A DNA stretch of 64,000 bases from Laburnicola sp. R22_1 (lineage: Eukaryota > Ascomycota > Dothideomycetes > Pleosporales > Didymosphaeriaceae), in NCBI GenBank assembly GCA_014281115.1, contig JACONQ010000005.1, forward strand, positions 1,426,001-1,490,000. Direction: 5' to 3'. Positions 34,498 to 44,537 of this stretch are shown here, in pieces. The stretch's first letter is position 1. Each line of letters starts with the position of its first letter. The notes below the pieces were generated by a model that had not been told where the DNA came from, made no database searches, and saw only the letters and a list, made by a program, of their open reading frames with translations. The translations under genes and the position numbers were made by a program.

Positions 34498-37400
34498 TGT
34501 GCAAGATGGTCGGCGCTCAACTGGCGACGGTGAAACGAATGTGGTGTAGCTGAGCTAGCAAAGATAATCGAGGTAGAACAAGCAGTAGTCGGCTAGCATG
34601 TCATGACGAGTCGGGCGGTCAATGCACAGTGCGTGGATCAGTAGCGGTCGCCGTCGTGGTACAGGCTGGCCGGCGAGGGCGGGACAAAGCGACGGGTGGG
34701 CGGGCGCGTCGAGAATAAGGTCTGGAGCGGCAGGGTTTGTTAGGACAGACAAAGGAGGGCGCCGAGCAAGAGTCGCTGGAACCTACTCGAATCGAAGCAG
34801 GGCTGAGACAGGTCTTGGGCGGTGGGCCGGCCGAAGCAGAGAGACACTCTGTCGAAGAGGTGGAGGTGCGAAGGAGGGGCAGCAGCACAGCGCAGCGGTG
34901 TGCAGTCGAAAACGAGGCTCGTGGGGAGGGCGTGAGGCGTGAAAGAGAGTCGCAGGCAGGTGCAGGCAGCCGGAGGAGGCGAGCAGCACGGCCGCCCAAG
35001 GGTCTTGTCCTGAGTGTGCCTGGCGAGCTGTCTCATTGGGGCTAGCGGCGTGTGGCGGGCCAGGGGCATTTGCACCCGCTTCACCAATCGCCAGCTGGCC
35101 TCCCGCCCTGCCCCTGTCGCTCCCTCCTTAGCCTGTGTGCGGCCGAAACAGCGTCGGACGCGTCCTCTGCGTCGTGTCTCGCGGCCCATGTACACACTGC
35201 AGCCTGGGAAGAAAGAATGGCACGCCAGCTGGGGAGACATTGCATTGCGCCAGAAAAGGCAGTCGTGCACGTTAGCGCAGCGCGGGCGGCGACTTCCTCG
35301 CATTTTTGGCGCCCGTGCAGGAGCCCCGGCACCCCTTGGCGACCAGCCCATGAGCCCAGCGTCGGGCGTGACGGCGCCGGGAGAGGCCCGCCGTCGACTC
35401 CTCTGCGCTGAGTCGCTCCCACACGACATTTTCTCACGACCACAACCACACCCATCTCGTCGCGAGCCGCTGTGGCCCATGGCGACTATGTCGTCACACG
35501 CCGTCACCATGACACAGCCCTCATTCGCGCCTCTCTCTCCCTCCATCATCTCCCTCGTGCCCACCCGTGGACCACGCACCCTGCCCTCACCTGCCCTCTG
35601 CCCTAACGGTGCGGTGAAACGCCGATCCGCCGGCATTGGCACCACCAGCGCCATGCTCCATTCTACCGTCTTCTCTATGCAGTATACTCCTCGTCGACGC
35701 TGTCCTGCGTTTCGTTTTATGTCTTCATGCTCCCGCCGAGAAAACAATGTTTCCGTGCCTGAACTTCTTCTTTTATGCGAAACCGTAGGTCCACATGCTT
35801 CTGGAAGACGGCTAGTACACAGTGGAGCAGTGCGAGATTGGCCTGTTGTTTCATACTCCCATCATGTCATGTTTCTTGCTTTAACAGCAATTTAGGCACA
35901 TCCTTCTGCTCATGCTATCTGCCGGCACCTGAAATAGTCTAGGACCCCAGTCTTATTGACGCATTCTATGGGCGATTGCTCGTCACTAAGCGCAACCATT
36001 CTATTTTTGATCTACATCGAGCAAGCAACTACAGAACAAGCAACCAAAGAAACAACAGCCCAGCACCAGATTCAAAGGACTGTGCAAAGATCACGGTCCA
36101 AGCGCTGCAGCCCCGGCCCACGGAAAACCAAGTCGCCAATGATTATGAAATGTCCGCGCTTATGCGGAACATTCGCAAATCTCTAATTGTGTAGGTAGAG
36201 CAGAGCGGACGGATTTCCGCTTGTGTAACCGTAACGTACGGACGACGTATATATAGCTGGGGCTCCGGATATTCTGTGCCTTCAGTATTGCGCAAGGCGC
36301 AATACTCATCATCCCGGACTAACCACGAGGCGCTGCCTACCAAGAGCAGAGACTTACCCTGTTCAGGAGTCTACACCTAGAGCCTCCTACCATCTTCGTA
36401 CATTCACCTCCCGATAAGACATGTATCATGCAATGCGGCGAGGTATGTCTATCCGAACAAGGTCTCTTCCAACCATGCCGTTCGCCACGCCAATGCGCCA
36501 CTACAGTGCTTACTAGATTTGGACCCCAAACAATGACCGACGACGAGGACCTCGTTCGAGTCGTTCCGCCATCCAGTCGCGGTGGAGTTCTCCATCTCAC
36601 GCCTTACGGGCCATGACGGCGCCCCAAACGTGCCACGCCGGCGGTGATTGGGCCTTCACCCTCTCGGAGTATCAAATCCTCGATATACATAGACTGTACA
36701 CTCGACTCCGGGGTTCGGACCTCCCACAACCCACAACGTAGCATCCGTTCACTCCTTCCACCTATCAAGTCGCGCTTCCTCACCGGCATTCCCGTTCGCC
36801 GTCTTCTTCTTGTGCGTGCAGATGAAGCTTCCAAGGTTCTTCGCTTGCTCGCTTGCCCGATAAGCATGTTCGCCTTCTCGTCGTTTGAAGTGACCGCGCC
36901 TCGTCGTGGTGTGACGTACGGCGTACATTTGGCCTCAAGTTTCGACTACCAGGAAAGTCTACATGTACGCTACGCGCCGCACTATCCGAGCCCTATACAC
37001 CACCCTCCCACGTTTTATTGATAGAATCCTCTTTCGAGAAGGTCCATGGCAGCCCTCGACTAATCTACACGCTGCGCCCTTGCTTGTTCAAGAAGGTATC
37101 GTGGCCAGCGAGTACGCAGTACCTACAGCTTGCAAGTGCACGCAAACAACAACCCCCATAGCATACTAGGTTGGATATCTTGCCCTACTCTACAGCTCTC
37201 GATAACGTCCTCTGCGCGTAGCCTTGCTGGAGGAAAACGTAGTGCACTTAGCTCTCGTGCTTTGACTATGTTGGGTGTGACCGAGACACCGGGGTTTGAA
37301 GTGACGGCGCGGATGTCGCCTTGTCGAGTCTGGGTGGTTTCAGAGCTGCCGATTTGGAGGGAGAGAGTGTTACGAGATGGATGGGGGGAGTCGTATCTTG

Positions 37401-37929
37401 CTATTGCTACTTTTGGCCAGTTGCATTCCGCCATGCTACTGTGGGAGAAGAAAAGGATTCGTTTTTTCTTATCTGTGTTTCTGTGTGCCGGCTTTGTGGA
37501 AAGGATTATATACTTGGCTGATTTATGGTTAATTGCCATGCTACTACAGTGAAAGTAAAGAAGAATATTTCTACGTACCAGCTCTGTGGAAAGGATAGTG
37601 TACTGTACTTGTCATAGTTATCATGCAGTTCTGTGTCAAGCTTCTTGCAGTTTGCGGTGCGTTGTGTGTAGTAGCTAACGTACTGCATAGTATACATCAA
37701 ACCGTTCGTTCTAAAAGTAGTTAAGACAGAGGCAATAACGTATGTACTTGGAACTTTTGATTGGTATCATGAACGGCATTACCCATCGTCCCTCTACTCC
37801 AGCGTCCGCACCCACACTCCAATATGCACACCATCTCCACTCCCAATACGCCTATCCCCCATCCAACCGCCGCCATGCAAATGCTACGCTCACCACGCAC
37901 CCATACTCCATCCGAGAACACACAACACC
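34498..37929. other. Gene-poor region (3.4 kb)
   Basis: Several long open frames overlap on both strands between 34.6 and 35.9 kb (up to 335 codons), but they contradict each other, have Arg/Pro/Cys-rich random-looking translations and no domains. They are a by-product of GC-rich sequence. The proximal part is probably a long promoter and leader for the kelch-like gene. Between 35.9 and 37.9 kb I find only short frames and a 10-bp-stem hairpin at 36283-36305. Confidence 0.45.
36283..36305. repeat. Perfect 10-bp hairpin
   Basis: The sequence AGTATTGCGC, then a 3-nt AAG loop, then GCGCAATACT forms a perfect stem. It lies in gene-poor DNA with no adjacent reading frame. It may be a chance palindrome or a binding site. 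Confidence 0.5.
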
Positions 37930-39063
37930 TCACACCCTTCCTGCCCTCCCAACTTGTATCATCTCGCCCGTGAGTTTATCATCCGACCGCAACACCGGCC
38001 ACGCCGCGCCATCCGCCTTGACGAGCGTCAACTCCAGCTTCGTACCCAAGATCCTGTACTTGCTCTCTTCGGGCTTGATCGTTCCCCAGAGAGGAAACGC
38101 CACAGCGTAGCGCTTGCTATCCGCAGTGCGCAGATCGAGGTCCACGTGATCCGACCGAAACGCCACGGACGCCGATCCCTTGTCTATTTTCTTCAGATAC
38201 AGCGACGCGATTACCGCCGTGGCCGTTTGGTAGAAGTCATGTCTGTCCCCCGTCAGCATTCTCGTTCCTGTTTTCAAAACGAAACCCTCCCAATTGTACA
38301 AGAAGAAGGGGAGGGAGGGTGGGGTGTAGTGTATCTTCTCACCTCACAGTGTCGACCTTCTCCTCATTGCTCCCATCTTTCTTCCCACTCCCAACAAACA
38401 AATGCCGCTCTTTGGTCTTGCACCCTTCAATATTCATAAACTGGTCGAATTCCAAGACGCGTCGCTTGCAGCAGCTCCACCCCTTGCTTCCCTCGTGGAA
38501 TATCGGCGCCCCGGGGTGATGCACGCACGATTCGCTCGAGCGCGCCCCGCCTTCGTATTTTTGCCCGCAGCCTCGCCGTCTGCACGTCGTGCCCGGCTTG
38601 ATGTCTACGCTGGGATCATCGTCTTCGGATTCCTCGAGGGGCGTGGGCGAGGCGGTGGGACGCGGTGTTGCGGCTTGCGAGGTTGGGAAGCGGGGTGCGG
38701 GTGCGGGGAGGGATTCTTGGAGACTGCCGAGGGAGACGGGCGTGTTGGAGGGGATGTCTGGTGCTGTTTGTGGTGGGTCGGGGGCGGGGGTGTCGTCGGT
38801 GGAGGAGTGGGTGCCTGTGGTGCAGGGGGGGATGGTGAGGAATTCGTCGAAGGTGAGGACGCGGGGTTTGCAGCATTTCCAGCCTGTGGTTTGGGGGTTA
38901 GCATTGTTCTGCTATGGAGGTGGGTATAAAGAGGGATAGAGGGTTTTGTTTCCCTACCTTTTTGTCCTTCGTGGAAGACGGGTGGGCCGGGATGGTAGAC
39001 GCATGGCTCGTTCTCGTCTTCGTATGTCTTGCCGCAGCCTTTGTGCACGCACTTCTTCGCCAT
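37930..39063 (-). CDS. chpA: CHORD-CS domain protein (CHORDC1/RAR1/ChpA family)
   Basis: This is a zinc-binding co-chaperone that works with Hsp90/Sgt1; the Aspergillus homologue ChpA is linked to maintenance of the diploid state. Exons are 39063-38958, 38883-38343 and 38242-37930; introns are 74 and 100 nt, total 319 aa. CHORD 1 is at about 5-62 (CVHKGCGKTYEDENEPCVYH, then GWKCCKPRVLTFDEFL). A Ser/Pro/Thr linker follows, then CHORD 2 at about 150-210 (CRRRGCGQKYEGG ... GWSCCKRRVLEFDQFM). The C-terminal CS domain runs from about 220 to 315 (HDFYQTATAVIASLYLKKID). All Cys/His ligands of both CHORDs appear intact. It is divergent from the glutaredoxin-like gene. Confidence 0.93.
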
Positions 39064-39374
39064 GGTCTGTTTGTTTCCCTCCCTTTGCCGAAAGATGATG
39101 CTGCGCGTCGCGATGAAGGAAAGGACAACTGTAAAAAAAACGCTCAGCAAAAGCGCATGTATGTGTGTGTAGCGTTCCTGTTTATTTAGAATATTCTGGA
39201 AGTTCAATCGTCGCATCGTCGTATGTCATAGGCTCGGCAGAATCGAAAGCTTGTTCCGAAGGCGGTGAAACCGAGCTCGGCCTCGTCCCGATGTGCACGC
39301 AGGACAAGACAAGGTAGCTCCGTCGGTCTTTGGACATTCGTTTGTTTGCTCGAGCGAAGAGTCGGCTACTCGGC
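39064..39374. promoter_or_regulatory. Divergent intergenic region CHORD-CS / glutaredoxin-like
   Basis: This 311-bp gap lies between two divergent start codons and presumably holds both promoters. I see no specific site. Confidence 0.45.
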
Positions 39375-39776
39375 ATGTTCCGAGCTACACGGCGGTTACT
39401 GCAATGCCGGATTACCCTTTTCACCCGAAGTCCCTGCTCGCTGTGTGACACGGCAAAGACGGTGCTACAAAACGTCCAGAAGGAGCGGGCCTTCACCTAT
39501 CAGGAGATCGACGTGATGCAGCCCGGTCAAGAAAAGTGGAAAGATGCATACGAGTTCGACACACCTGTGGTAAGTCCGGTGCAATTCCATTCTTCGGCCT
39601 CGGTTGTCAAACATACCCTCTCGGTACGAAAAGCTGAAGCTAACGCTATCTATCAGATACACGTCGACAACGCCAGCACGTCCGCGACCTCCACCTCATC
39701 GCCAAAGCTCATGCACCGCTTCAAAGAAGACCAAGTTAAGCAATTGATGGACGAAGCCGAAGCCGAAGCTGCATGA
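39375..39776 (+). CDS. Glutaredoxin-like protein (DUF836 type)
   Basis: This is a small thioredoxin-fold protein. Exons are 39375-39569 and 39657-39776, joined across an 87-nt intron in phase 0, giving 104 aa. The core starts ITLFTRSPCSLCDTAKTVLQ with a C21-x-x-C24 motif, and ends around FDTPVIHVD, where the cis-proline of the fold is seen just before the splice. The length and layout match the short YDR286C-like family. A weak mitochondrial-like N-terminus (MFRATRRLLQ) is present. The substrate is unknown. Confidence 0.82.
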   Translation: MFRATRRLLQCRITLFTRSPCSLCDTAKTVLQNVQKERAFTYQEIDVMQPGQEKWKDAYEFDTPVVSPVQFHSSASVVKHTLSVRKAEANAIYQIHVDNASTSATSTSSPKLMHRFKEDQVKQLMDEAEAEAA

Positions 39777-39830
39777 CCAGCGGGAGCTGCGAATTAGCGC
39801 GCGTCGGATGCAATGTGGGGTAAAGCTTTG

Positions 39831-39878
39831 TCGGGGTATGCGTCGGGGTATGAAATCGGGGTATGAAATCGGGGTATG
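39831..39878. repeat. Short tandem repeat TCGGGGTATG, four copies
   Basis: Four copies of the 10-mer TCGGGGTATG are spaced by 2-3 nt (CG, AAA, AAA) just downstream of the glutaredoxin-like stop and upstream of the aldolase. The G-rich strand could be a transcription-factor array, but this is not known. Confidence 0.8.
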
Positions 39879-39920
39879 AAGAGGGGCATACATACCTCAT
39901 ATACACCTGCCCCCCACACT

Positions 39921-40021
39921 ATGACAATGGCCGTATATATTCGAACAAACATAATCTCCTCTCTCAGACATAGTTTCCCTCGTCCAACGTACCAGCTTCA
40001 TCACAGGTCTTTCTCAACTAT

Positions 40022-40057
<36 letters not shown>

Positions 40058-40987
40058 GGCTACTACCAGAGAGATGAATCCGTTGCAAGAAGCTAGTAGG
40101 ATACACAAGGCGTTCAAGAAGGGCGGCCCGACTTTTGGCGCATGGCAGGTATGGCTTTATGCTCTTATTGATTTACTTCCATAAGATGAAGACTAACGAT
40201 ATGGTAGATGCTTGCAGGAACAAACAACTCCCGCGCAATAGCTCGCTCAGGCGTAGACTGGATCTGCGTAGACTGCGAGCACGGCAACATCGACGGTACA
40301 GTACATCCCCACCTGCACCCCCTTCCTAACCCAACCCAAGTCCCCAAATCTAATCCCCCCCCCACAGACAGCCAAATGCACGAAGCCGTAACCGCCATCG
40401 CCGCCACAGGCGTCAGCCCCCTCGTCCGCGTCGCCGCCAACGAAGCCTGGATGATAAAACGCGCCCTCGACTGCGGCGCGCACGGCGTCTGCGTCCCGCT
40501 CGTGTACACCGTCGCCGACGCCGAACGGCTCGTCAGCTCCGTCAAATTCCCGCCCCAAGGCACCCGCGGCTTCGGCTCGCCCTTTAGCACCCAAGCCTTC
40601 AACAACGACTCCATGACCGACTACCTGCAAAACGCAAACGACACCCTCGTCACCATCATCCAGATCGAGACCAAGTCCGCGCTGGAGTGCGTGCGGGAGA
40701 TTGCCGCTGTGCCGGGCGTCGATTGCTTGTTGATTGGGCCGTTTGATCTGGGGAATAATATTGGGAGACCATACATAGGAGAGATGCATGAGGAGTTGAG
40801 ACGGGCGATTGAGAGTATCAAGGATGCGGCGCATGCGGAGGGCAAGAAGGTGGGGATTTATTGCACGAGTCCGGAGGATGCAAAGGATTGCGCGGAGAGG
40901 GGCTATGATTTCATCAGCATTTCAAACGATAAGAATGCTATTACGCAGTATTTCAGCCAAACGTTGGCGACGGCGAGTGGGAAATGA
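39921..40987 (+). CDS. HpcH/HpaI-type 2-keto-3-deoxy sugar-acid aldolase
   Basis: This is a metal-dependent class II aldolase of the HpcH/HpaI (phosphoenolpyruvate/pyruvate TIM-barrel) family, which cleaves 2-oxo-3-deoxy acids to pyruvate and an aldehyde. Exons are 39921-40148, 40208-40295 and 40368-40987; introns are 59 and 72 nt. From the ATG at 39921 it has 311 aa, with an Arg/Ser-rich start and a 12-Thr tract coded by an ACT microsatellite; from the ATG at 40074 it has 260 aa. Family motifs are GPTFGAWQ, DWICVDCEHGNID, PLVRVAANEAW, the metal-ligand Glu region IIQIETKSALE, and GPFDLGNNIG. The 72-nt intron has no stop and is in frame. The long start suggests mitochondrial import. Confidence 0.88.
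40017..40057 (+). repeat. ACT trinucleotide repeat inside a coding exon
   Basis: About 12 tandem ACT units, read as threonine in the aldolase frame, sit between the putative presequence and the enzyme domain. Length changes here would alter protein length without a frameshift. Confidence 0.9.
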
Positions 40988-41257
40988 GCGCTGTTATACA
41001 AGAGCGGGGATAGTGGTAGAAGGGCTCTCGGTTGTGGTACCGGTAGGAGATCATCACACAAAGACAGACAAAAGAGAAAAGCATAGCTGCGAAGAAGCAG
41101 TCGTATCAACAAATAATCAAATGGATTAGGAATATGCGCGTGGATGCTGTCGCTATGCTGATACAACACCTGAAAATGCTCCAATGCGCCTGATGCTGAT
41201 GCTAATCCTCCTCTTCTGTGCTTGGGTCCTAAATCCGCATCTTCGGCTCCTGCACGA

Positions 41258-43090
41258 TCACAACATATCGTCATCCGAGTAACTGGCCGTTCCCTCCACA
41301 CTTTCGTTGCTTTCGTTGGCCTTGCAGTTCTCTGCCCCTTCGTCCGCAGTCGACCCTTCTTTCGACACACAGGATACAGCTTCCGCGGTCTCCTTCCGTT
41401 TGTGCCCATACGGACTCCAGCGGCGATCCCCGTTATGTCGCTGTGGTTTGCGATTGCTGGAGTTGGGGTTTTTGACAATACTGCCGTCATCCTTGCGCTT
41501 AAACATGGTATCCAGTTTGTCGATATCGTCAGAAATGTCCACGTCCTTCTCGTCCTCCCAAACCATCAGGTTGATGCCGTTGATCTCTATAGAGCGGCAT
41601 CCTGTGCGTGGGACGTGGAATACATCGGGGCCTACGTCGCTGAAGTCCCGTTCCCAGGTCTCCTTTTGCTGTAGCTTCGCGATGTAATCCATGGGAAGAG
41701 TGTACAGCACGTTGTCTTCCTTATCGTACACTTCTTTCAGAGGGTAGTTCAACACAGCCAATCCAAGCGAACAGTCAACTCGCGAGGAGATGGGATGTAA
41801 CCTCCCACCGAAAACTTTCAATTCGAAAGCGATACCAGATTCAGTCCACATGTTGTCATTGAAGAAAACTTCGGGCTCGCCGAGAGGGTGCTCATGATGA
41901 GGACCAGACACTTCGATGAAATGCGCCATTTCATGCGCGAGACAGACGGCTAGGAAGAGGTTGAAGCGTAGAACCGTGGCGGGTTCGGTATATTTCAAGA
42001 GGCTGAATTTCTTCGCTACGGTGTAGAAGTCGGAATGTAGGCAAATCCGGCTGGTATGGCACTTGCCGTTGAGCTTCCGCAGGATTCCGTTCTTGTAGTC
42101 GTTCACGAGGCCCATCGATGCATATGCAGGTTCAGGCGGCAGTGGATCGCGATGGAACATGAAGTGAACAGTATCCACCTGCTCATCTATGAACTTCTTG
42201 AAATACGCGGCACGCTCTTCTGACCATGCTACATCTTCGCGGATACGACAGCAGGGTTGGCCATATGCTGCCGAAGTCTTGGCACAAGGTTTCCGCTCGC
42301 CAAAGACGAGGGTATGCCAATACGTGGATGTTGCCCGGGAGAAGAGAAGCAAGGTGCTGAGCCGTAACGCTGGCTTCAACACCTCGTATATTGTGTCTGG
42401 ACAGCCATGAAAATTCTCTAGGCGAAAAATGGGATGTATTCCGTTGTCCAGCGTAGACTCTGTAACCGGAGAACCTTCTGGAAATTTGATAGCCTGTTTC
42501 TGGATGAGCTCGGTGGCATCGAATCCAAGCTTGACGGATTTTCGCTTCGAAGAGTCCTTTCGATGGCCGAGGAGGCTTTTATATTTCTCCAAAACCTTTC
42601 GATCCGCAACTTGAGCAAGGTGATGGTTGATGGATATGCTGAGTTGGAGTCCAAAATCCTTGGGTACTACGATCGTTGAGGGTGTAAATGTAGTAGGATG
42701 TTCGTAGCTCAAAACATCAGGCAAATCCCGCACAAGCTTGTCTATACATTCGTCCATAACATTGCCTTCGTGAAGCTTGTGGAGAATTACGGCGTTGTCT
42801 CCGCGATCTTCAATACTATATTCACCGTCGTCTCCGGCATCAGGGAGTAGGTGACGCATATTCCTCGCTGTGGTCGGAGGCGGTCCACATCCAGTTGGGG
42901 GAGTCGTCGTGCCGGTGATCTCCCACTCCATACAGTCTGGATCTTCCAATTCGTGTACTTCCTCTTTCCCTGTCGCGGGGTCTTTGTCCCCTTCGCCATC
43001 TATTGATGTATCCTGATTGAGCCGATCTTCCAACAGATGGCTGACGTGAATCATTGCCTCGTACGCCTTCCTATATCGTGAAGGATCCAT
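41258..43090 (-). CDS. Unrecognised protein with HExxH zincin motif
   Basis: This is a single 610-codon exon starting MDPSRYRKAYEAMIHVSHLL. I do not recognise the family. A zinc-metalloprotease-type HEMAH motif (H386, E387, H390) lies in a hydrophobic helix, NLFLAVCLAHEMAHFIEVSG. Further downstream is ESGIAFELKVFGGRLHP, whose Glu could be a third ligand, as in gluzincin-type enzymes. The surrounding region (about 260-500) looks globular. The N-terminal 120 residues and the C-terminal 110 are acidic or Lys/Ser/Asn-rich and probably disordered. No signal peptide or membrane segment is visible, so an intracellular location is likely. Peptidase activity is inferred only from the motif. Confidence 0.78.
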   Translation of the reverse strand: MDPSRYRKAYEAMIHVSHLLEDRLNQDTSIDGEGDKDPATGKEEVHELEDPDCMEWEITGTTTPPTGCGPPPTTARNMRHLLPDAGDDGEYSIEDRGDNAVILHKLHEGNVMDECIDKLVRDLPDVLSYEHPTTFTPSTIVVPKDFGLQLSISINHHLAQVADRKVLEKYKSLLGHRKDSSKRKSVKLGFDATELIQKQAIKFPEGSPVTESTLDNGIHPIFRLENFHGCPDTIYEVLKPALRLSTLLLFSRATSTYWHTLVFGERKPCAKTSAAYGQPCCRIREDVAWSEERAAYFKKFIDEQVDTVHFMFHRDPLPPEPAYASMGLVNDYKNGILRKLNGKCHTSRICLHSDFYTVAKKFSLLKYTEPATVLRFNLFLAVCLAHEMAHFIEVSGPHHEHPLGEPEVFFNDNMWTESGIAFELKVFGGRLHPISSRVDCSLGLAVLNYPLKEVYDKEDNVLYTLPMDYIAKLQQKETWERDFSDVGPDVFHVPRTGCRSIEINGINLMVWEDEKDVDISDDIDKLDTMFKRKDDGSIVKNPNSSNRKPQRHNGDRRWSPYGHKRKETAEAVSCVSKEGSTADEGAENCKANESNESVEGTASYSDDDML

Positions 43091-44483
43091 GGTTCGTAGT
43101 TGAATCTAGATAAGAGGGCGAGACCTAAATCTATATTTCAACCGCAGGACAAACAAGCGTTCAACTCGTGACAAGGTTGCGTTCGCTTCCGTGGTGGCGT
43201 AGGCAAAAGCAATCAACCCCAAACCTCACGCCGGGAATCCAAGATCGGGAATATATATTGCTGATTCCAAAAGCGATTCAGCGGTGTCGATGACTTAGCG
43301 TGTTTCTGGCCCACAAAGCGGTGTGCGGTGTGAGACAGGATATTCTCGCGTTCATCTGGCCTATACTCTTTGAAACAAGCCCCGCACGAGCCTGTGAACG
43401 ACTCAAAGCAGAAAGCAGGAAAAAACCGCCCTCCATATGGCCAGGTTTCAGCGTGACTCTGCCGCGTCCGGTACAACAAACAGCGGGAAGCCTTTCGATG
43501 AAAGCGCGCTTTGTTTGATGCGGTAGGTGGCTATTCAGAACAAGATGCTAGGGCCGGGCACATAAGCATAATGGAATAAAAAGAATGCAGTATAAAGCGA
43601 GAGATAGTATAGCAGAAGGGTGAAGGCCCAGGCAGAAATGTGTTGTTGTTGGTGGAGACAGGTCCGTGCTTTGCGTTTTTATTCAGGACTGGGACTTGGC
43701 AACGCACTGCCACTGCCACTGCCACTGCCAGCGCCACGCATCCGCGTTTGCAGGTGGATGTCAGCCATCTGACAGTTCATAGACCTCGGGACTCATCATC
43801 AGACGTGACTTCTGATGAGCATCCGGTACATTCACACGCATCAGGACATTCACGCACTGCTCCAAGCCAAACGTCCGCGCAGCTGCGTTTTCGAAGTCAA
43901 CGACGAAGTCCACGTATTTTTTTTTGGCTGTGAAACGTGTGATCTACCGAACCTGGGACAGATATAGGATAGCTACGACAATTCGTGAGGCCTTAACAAG
44001 ACTCACAGGATAAAGGTCTAAGTACTATGTGTTGTCCTAGGATAGGTAATACAAATATTAAATATACTCTACCATTTTTAGCTAAAGGCCTCACGAATTG
44101 TTGCATCGCCTAGTGATGGCATTACTTCTGTACTTAGAGTAATGGTGTTACGTCAGTGCATTTCAAATCCATGGAAAAGCAGTGTGGACAAGCATGTTCG
44201 TGATTGTTTGCTATCTACACTAGCCAGCGAATCATAGGGATCCTTCACGGAACAACATTGATCCGATTCGTCCCGATTCGGCGTTAGCGCCGCGGCACCC
44301 ATAAGGTGCAGGTGCCGCCCTTCTGCATACCCACTCGGTATAGCAGTATTTTAGGTATTAGGAATCAACTTACTTTTATCCTAACTATACCGGGCCTGAA
44401 CCTTCACAAAGGTTTGGCTGCTTTTGGTGAGGAAACAAATAGGGGTTGAATAGTTTTGCACTACCTAAGGTATTGATGTAGTA
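43091..44483. other. Intergenic region with MITE-like repeat
   Basis: This 1.4-kb region upstream of the HExxH gene has no supportable coding sequence. It contains a short inverted-repeat element at 43974-44107 and becomes steadily richer in A+T towards the transposon at 44.48 kb. Confidence 0.5.
43974..44107. mobile_element. MITE-like element with 18-bp inverted arms
   Basis: The left arm ACAATTCGTGAGGCCTT (from about 43978) is mirrored by AAGGCCTCACGAATTGT (to about 44102). The interior is about 90 bp, AT-rich and non-coding. The exact ends and target duplication are unclear because the outer bases differ between the arms. Confidence 0.6.
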
Positions 44484-44537
44484 ACATATCCGTGCGCGTG
44501 ATGCGCGGATTCGCGTAATGCGCGGGCAACACCAAAA
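44484..44537 (+). repeat. Left terminal inverted repeat of the degraded transposon
   Basis: It carries an internal 17-bp near-duplication of its GC-rich part. Differences from the right arm near the tip are G to A changes, consistent with RIP. Confidence 0.8.

Noticed and set aside
34740..35895. Overlapping open frames of 335 codons (-) and 293 codons (+)
   Set aside because: They occupy the same DNA on opposite strands, have no domains, and have Arg/Pro/Cys-rich translations typical of GC-rich non-coding DNA.
37123..37552. Two opposite frames of about 140 codons
   Set aside because: They are mutually exclusive and lack domains; the plus-strand frame has a hydrophobic end but no signal peptide or family pattern.
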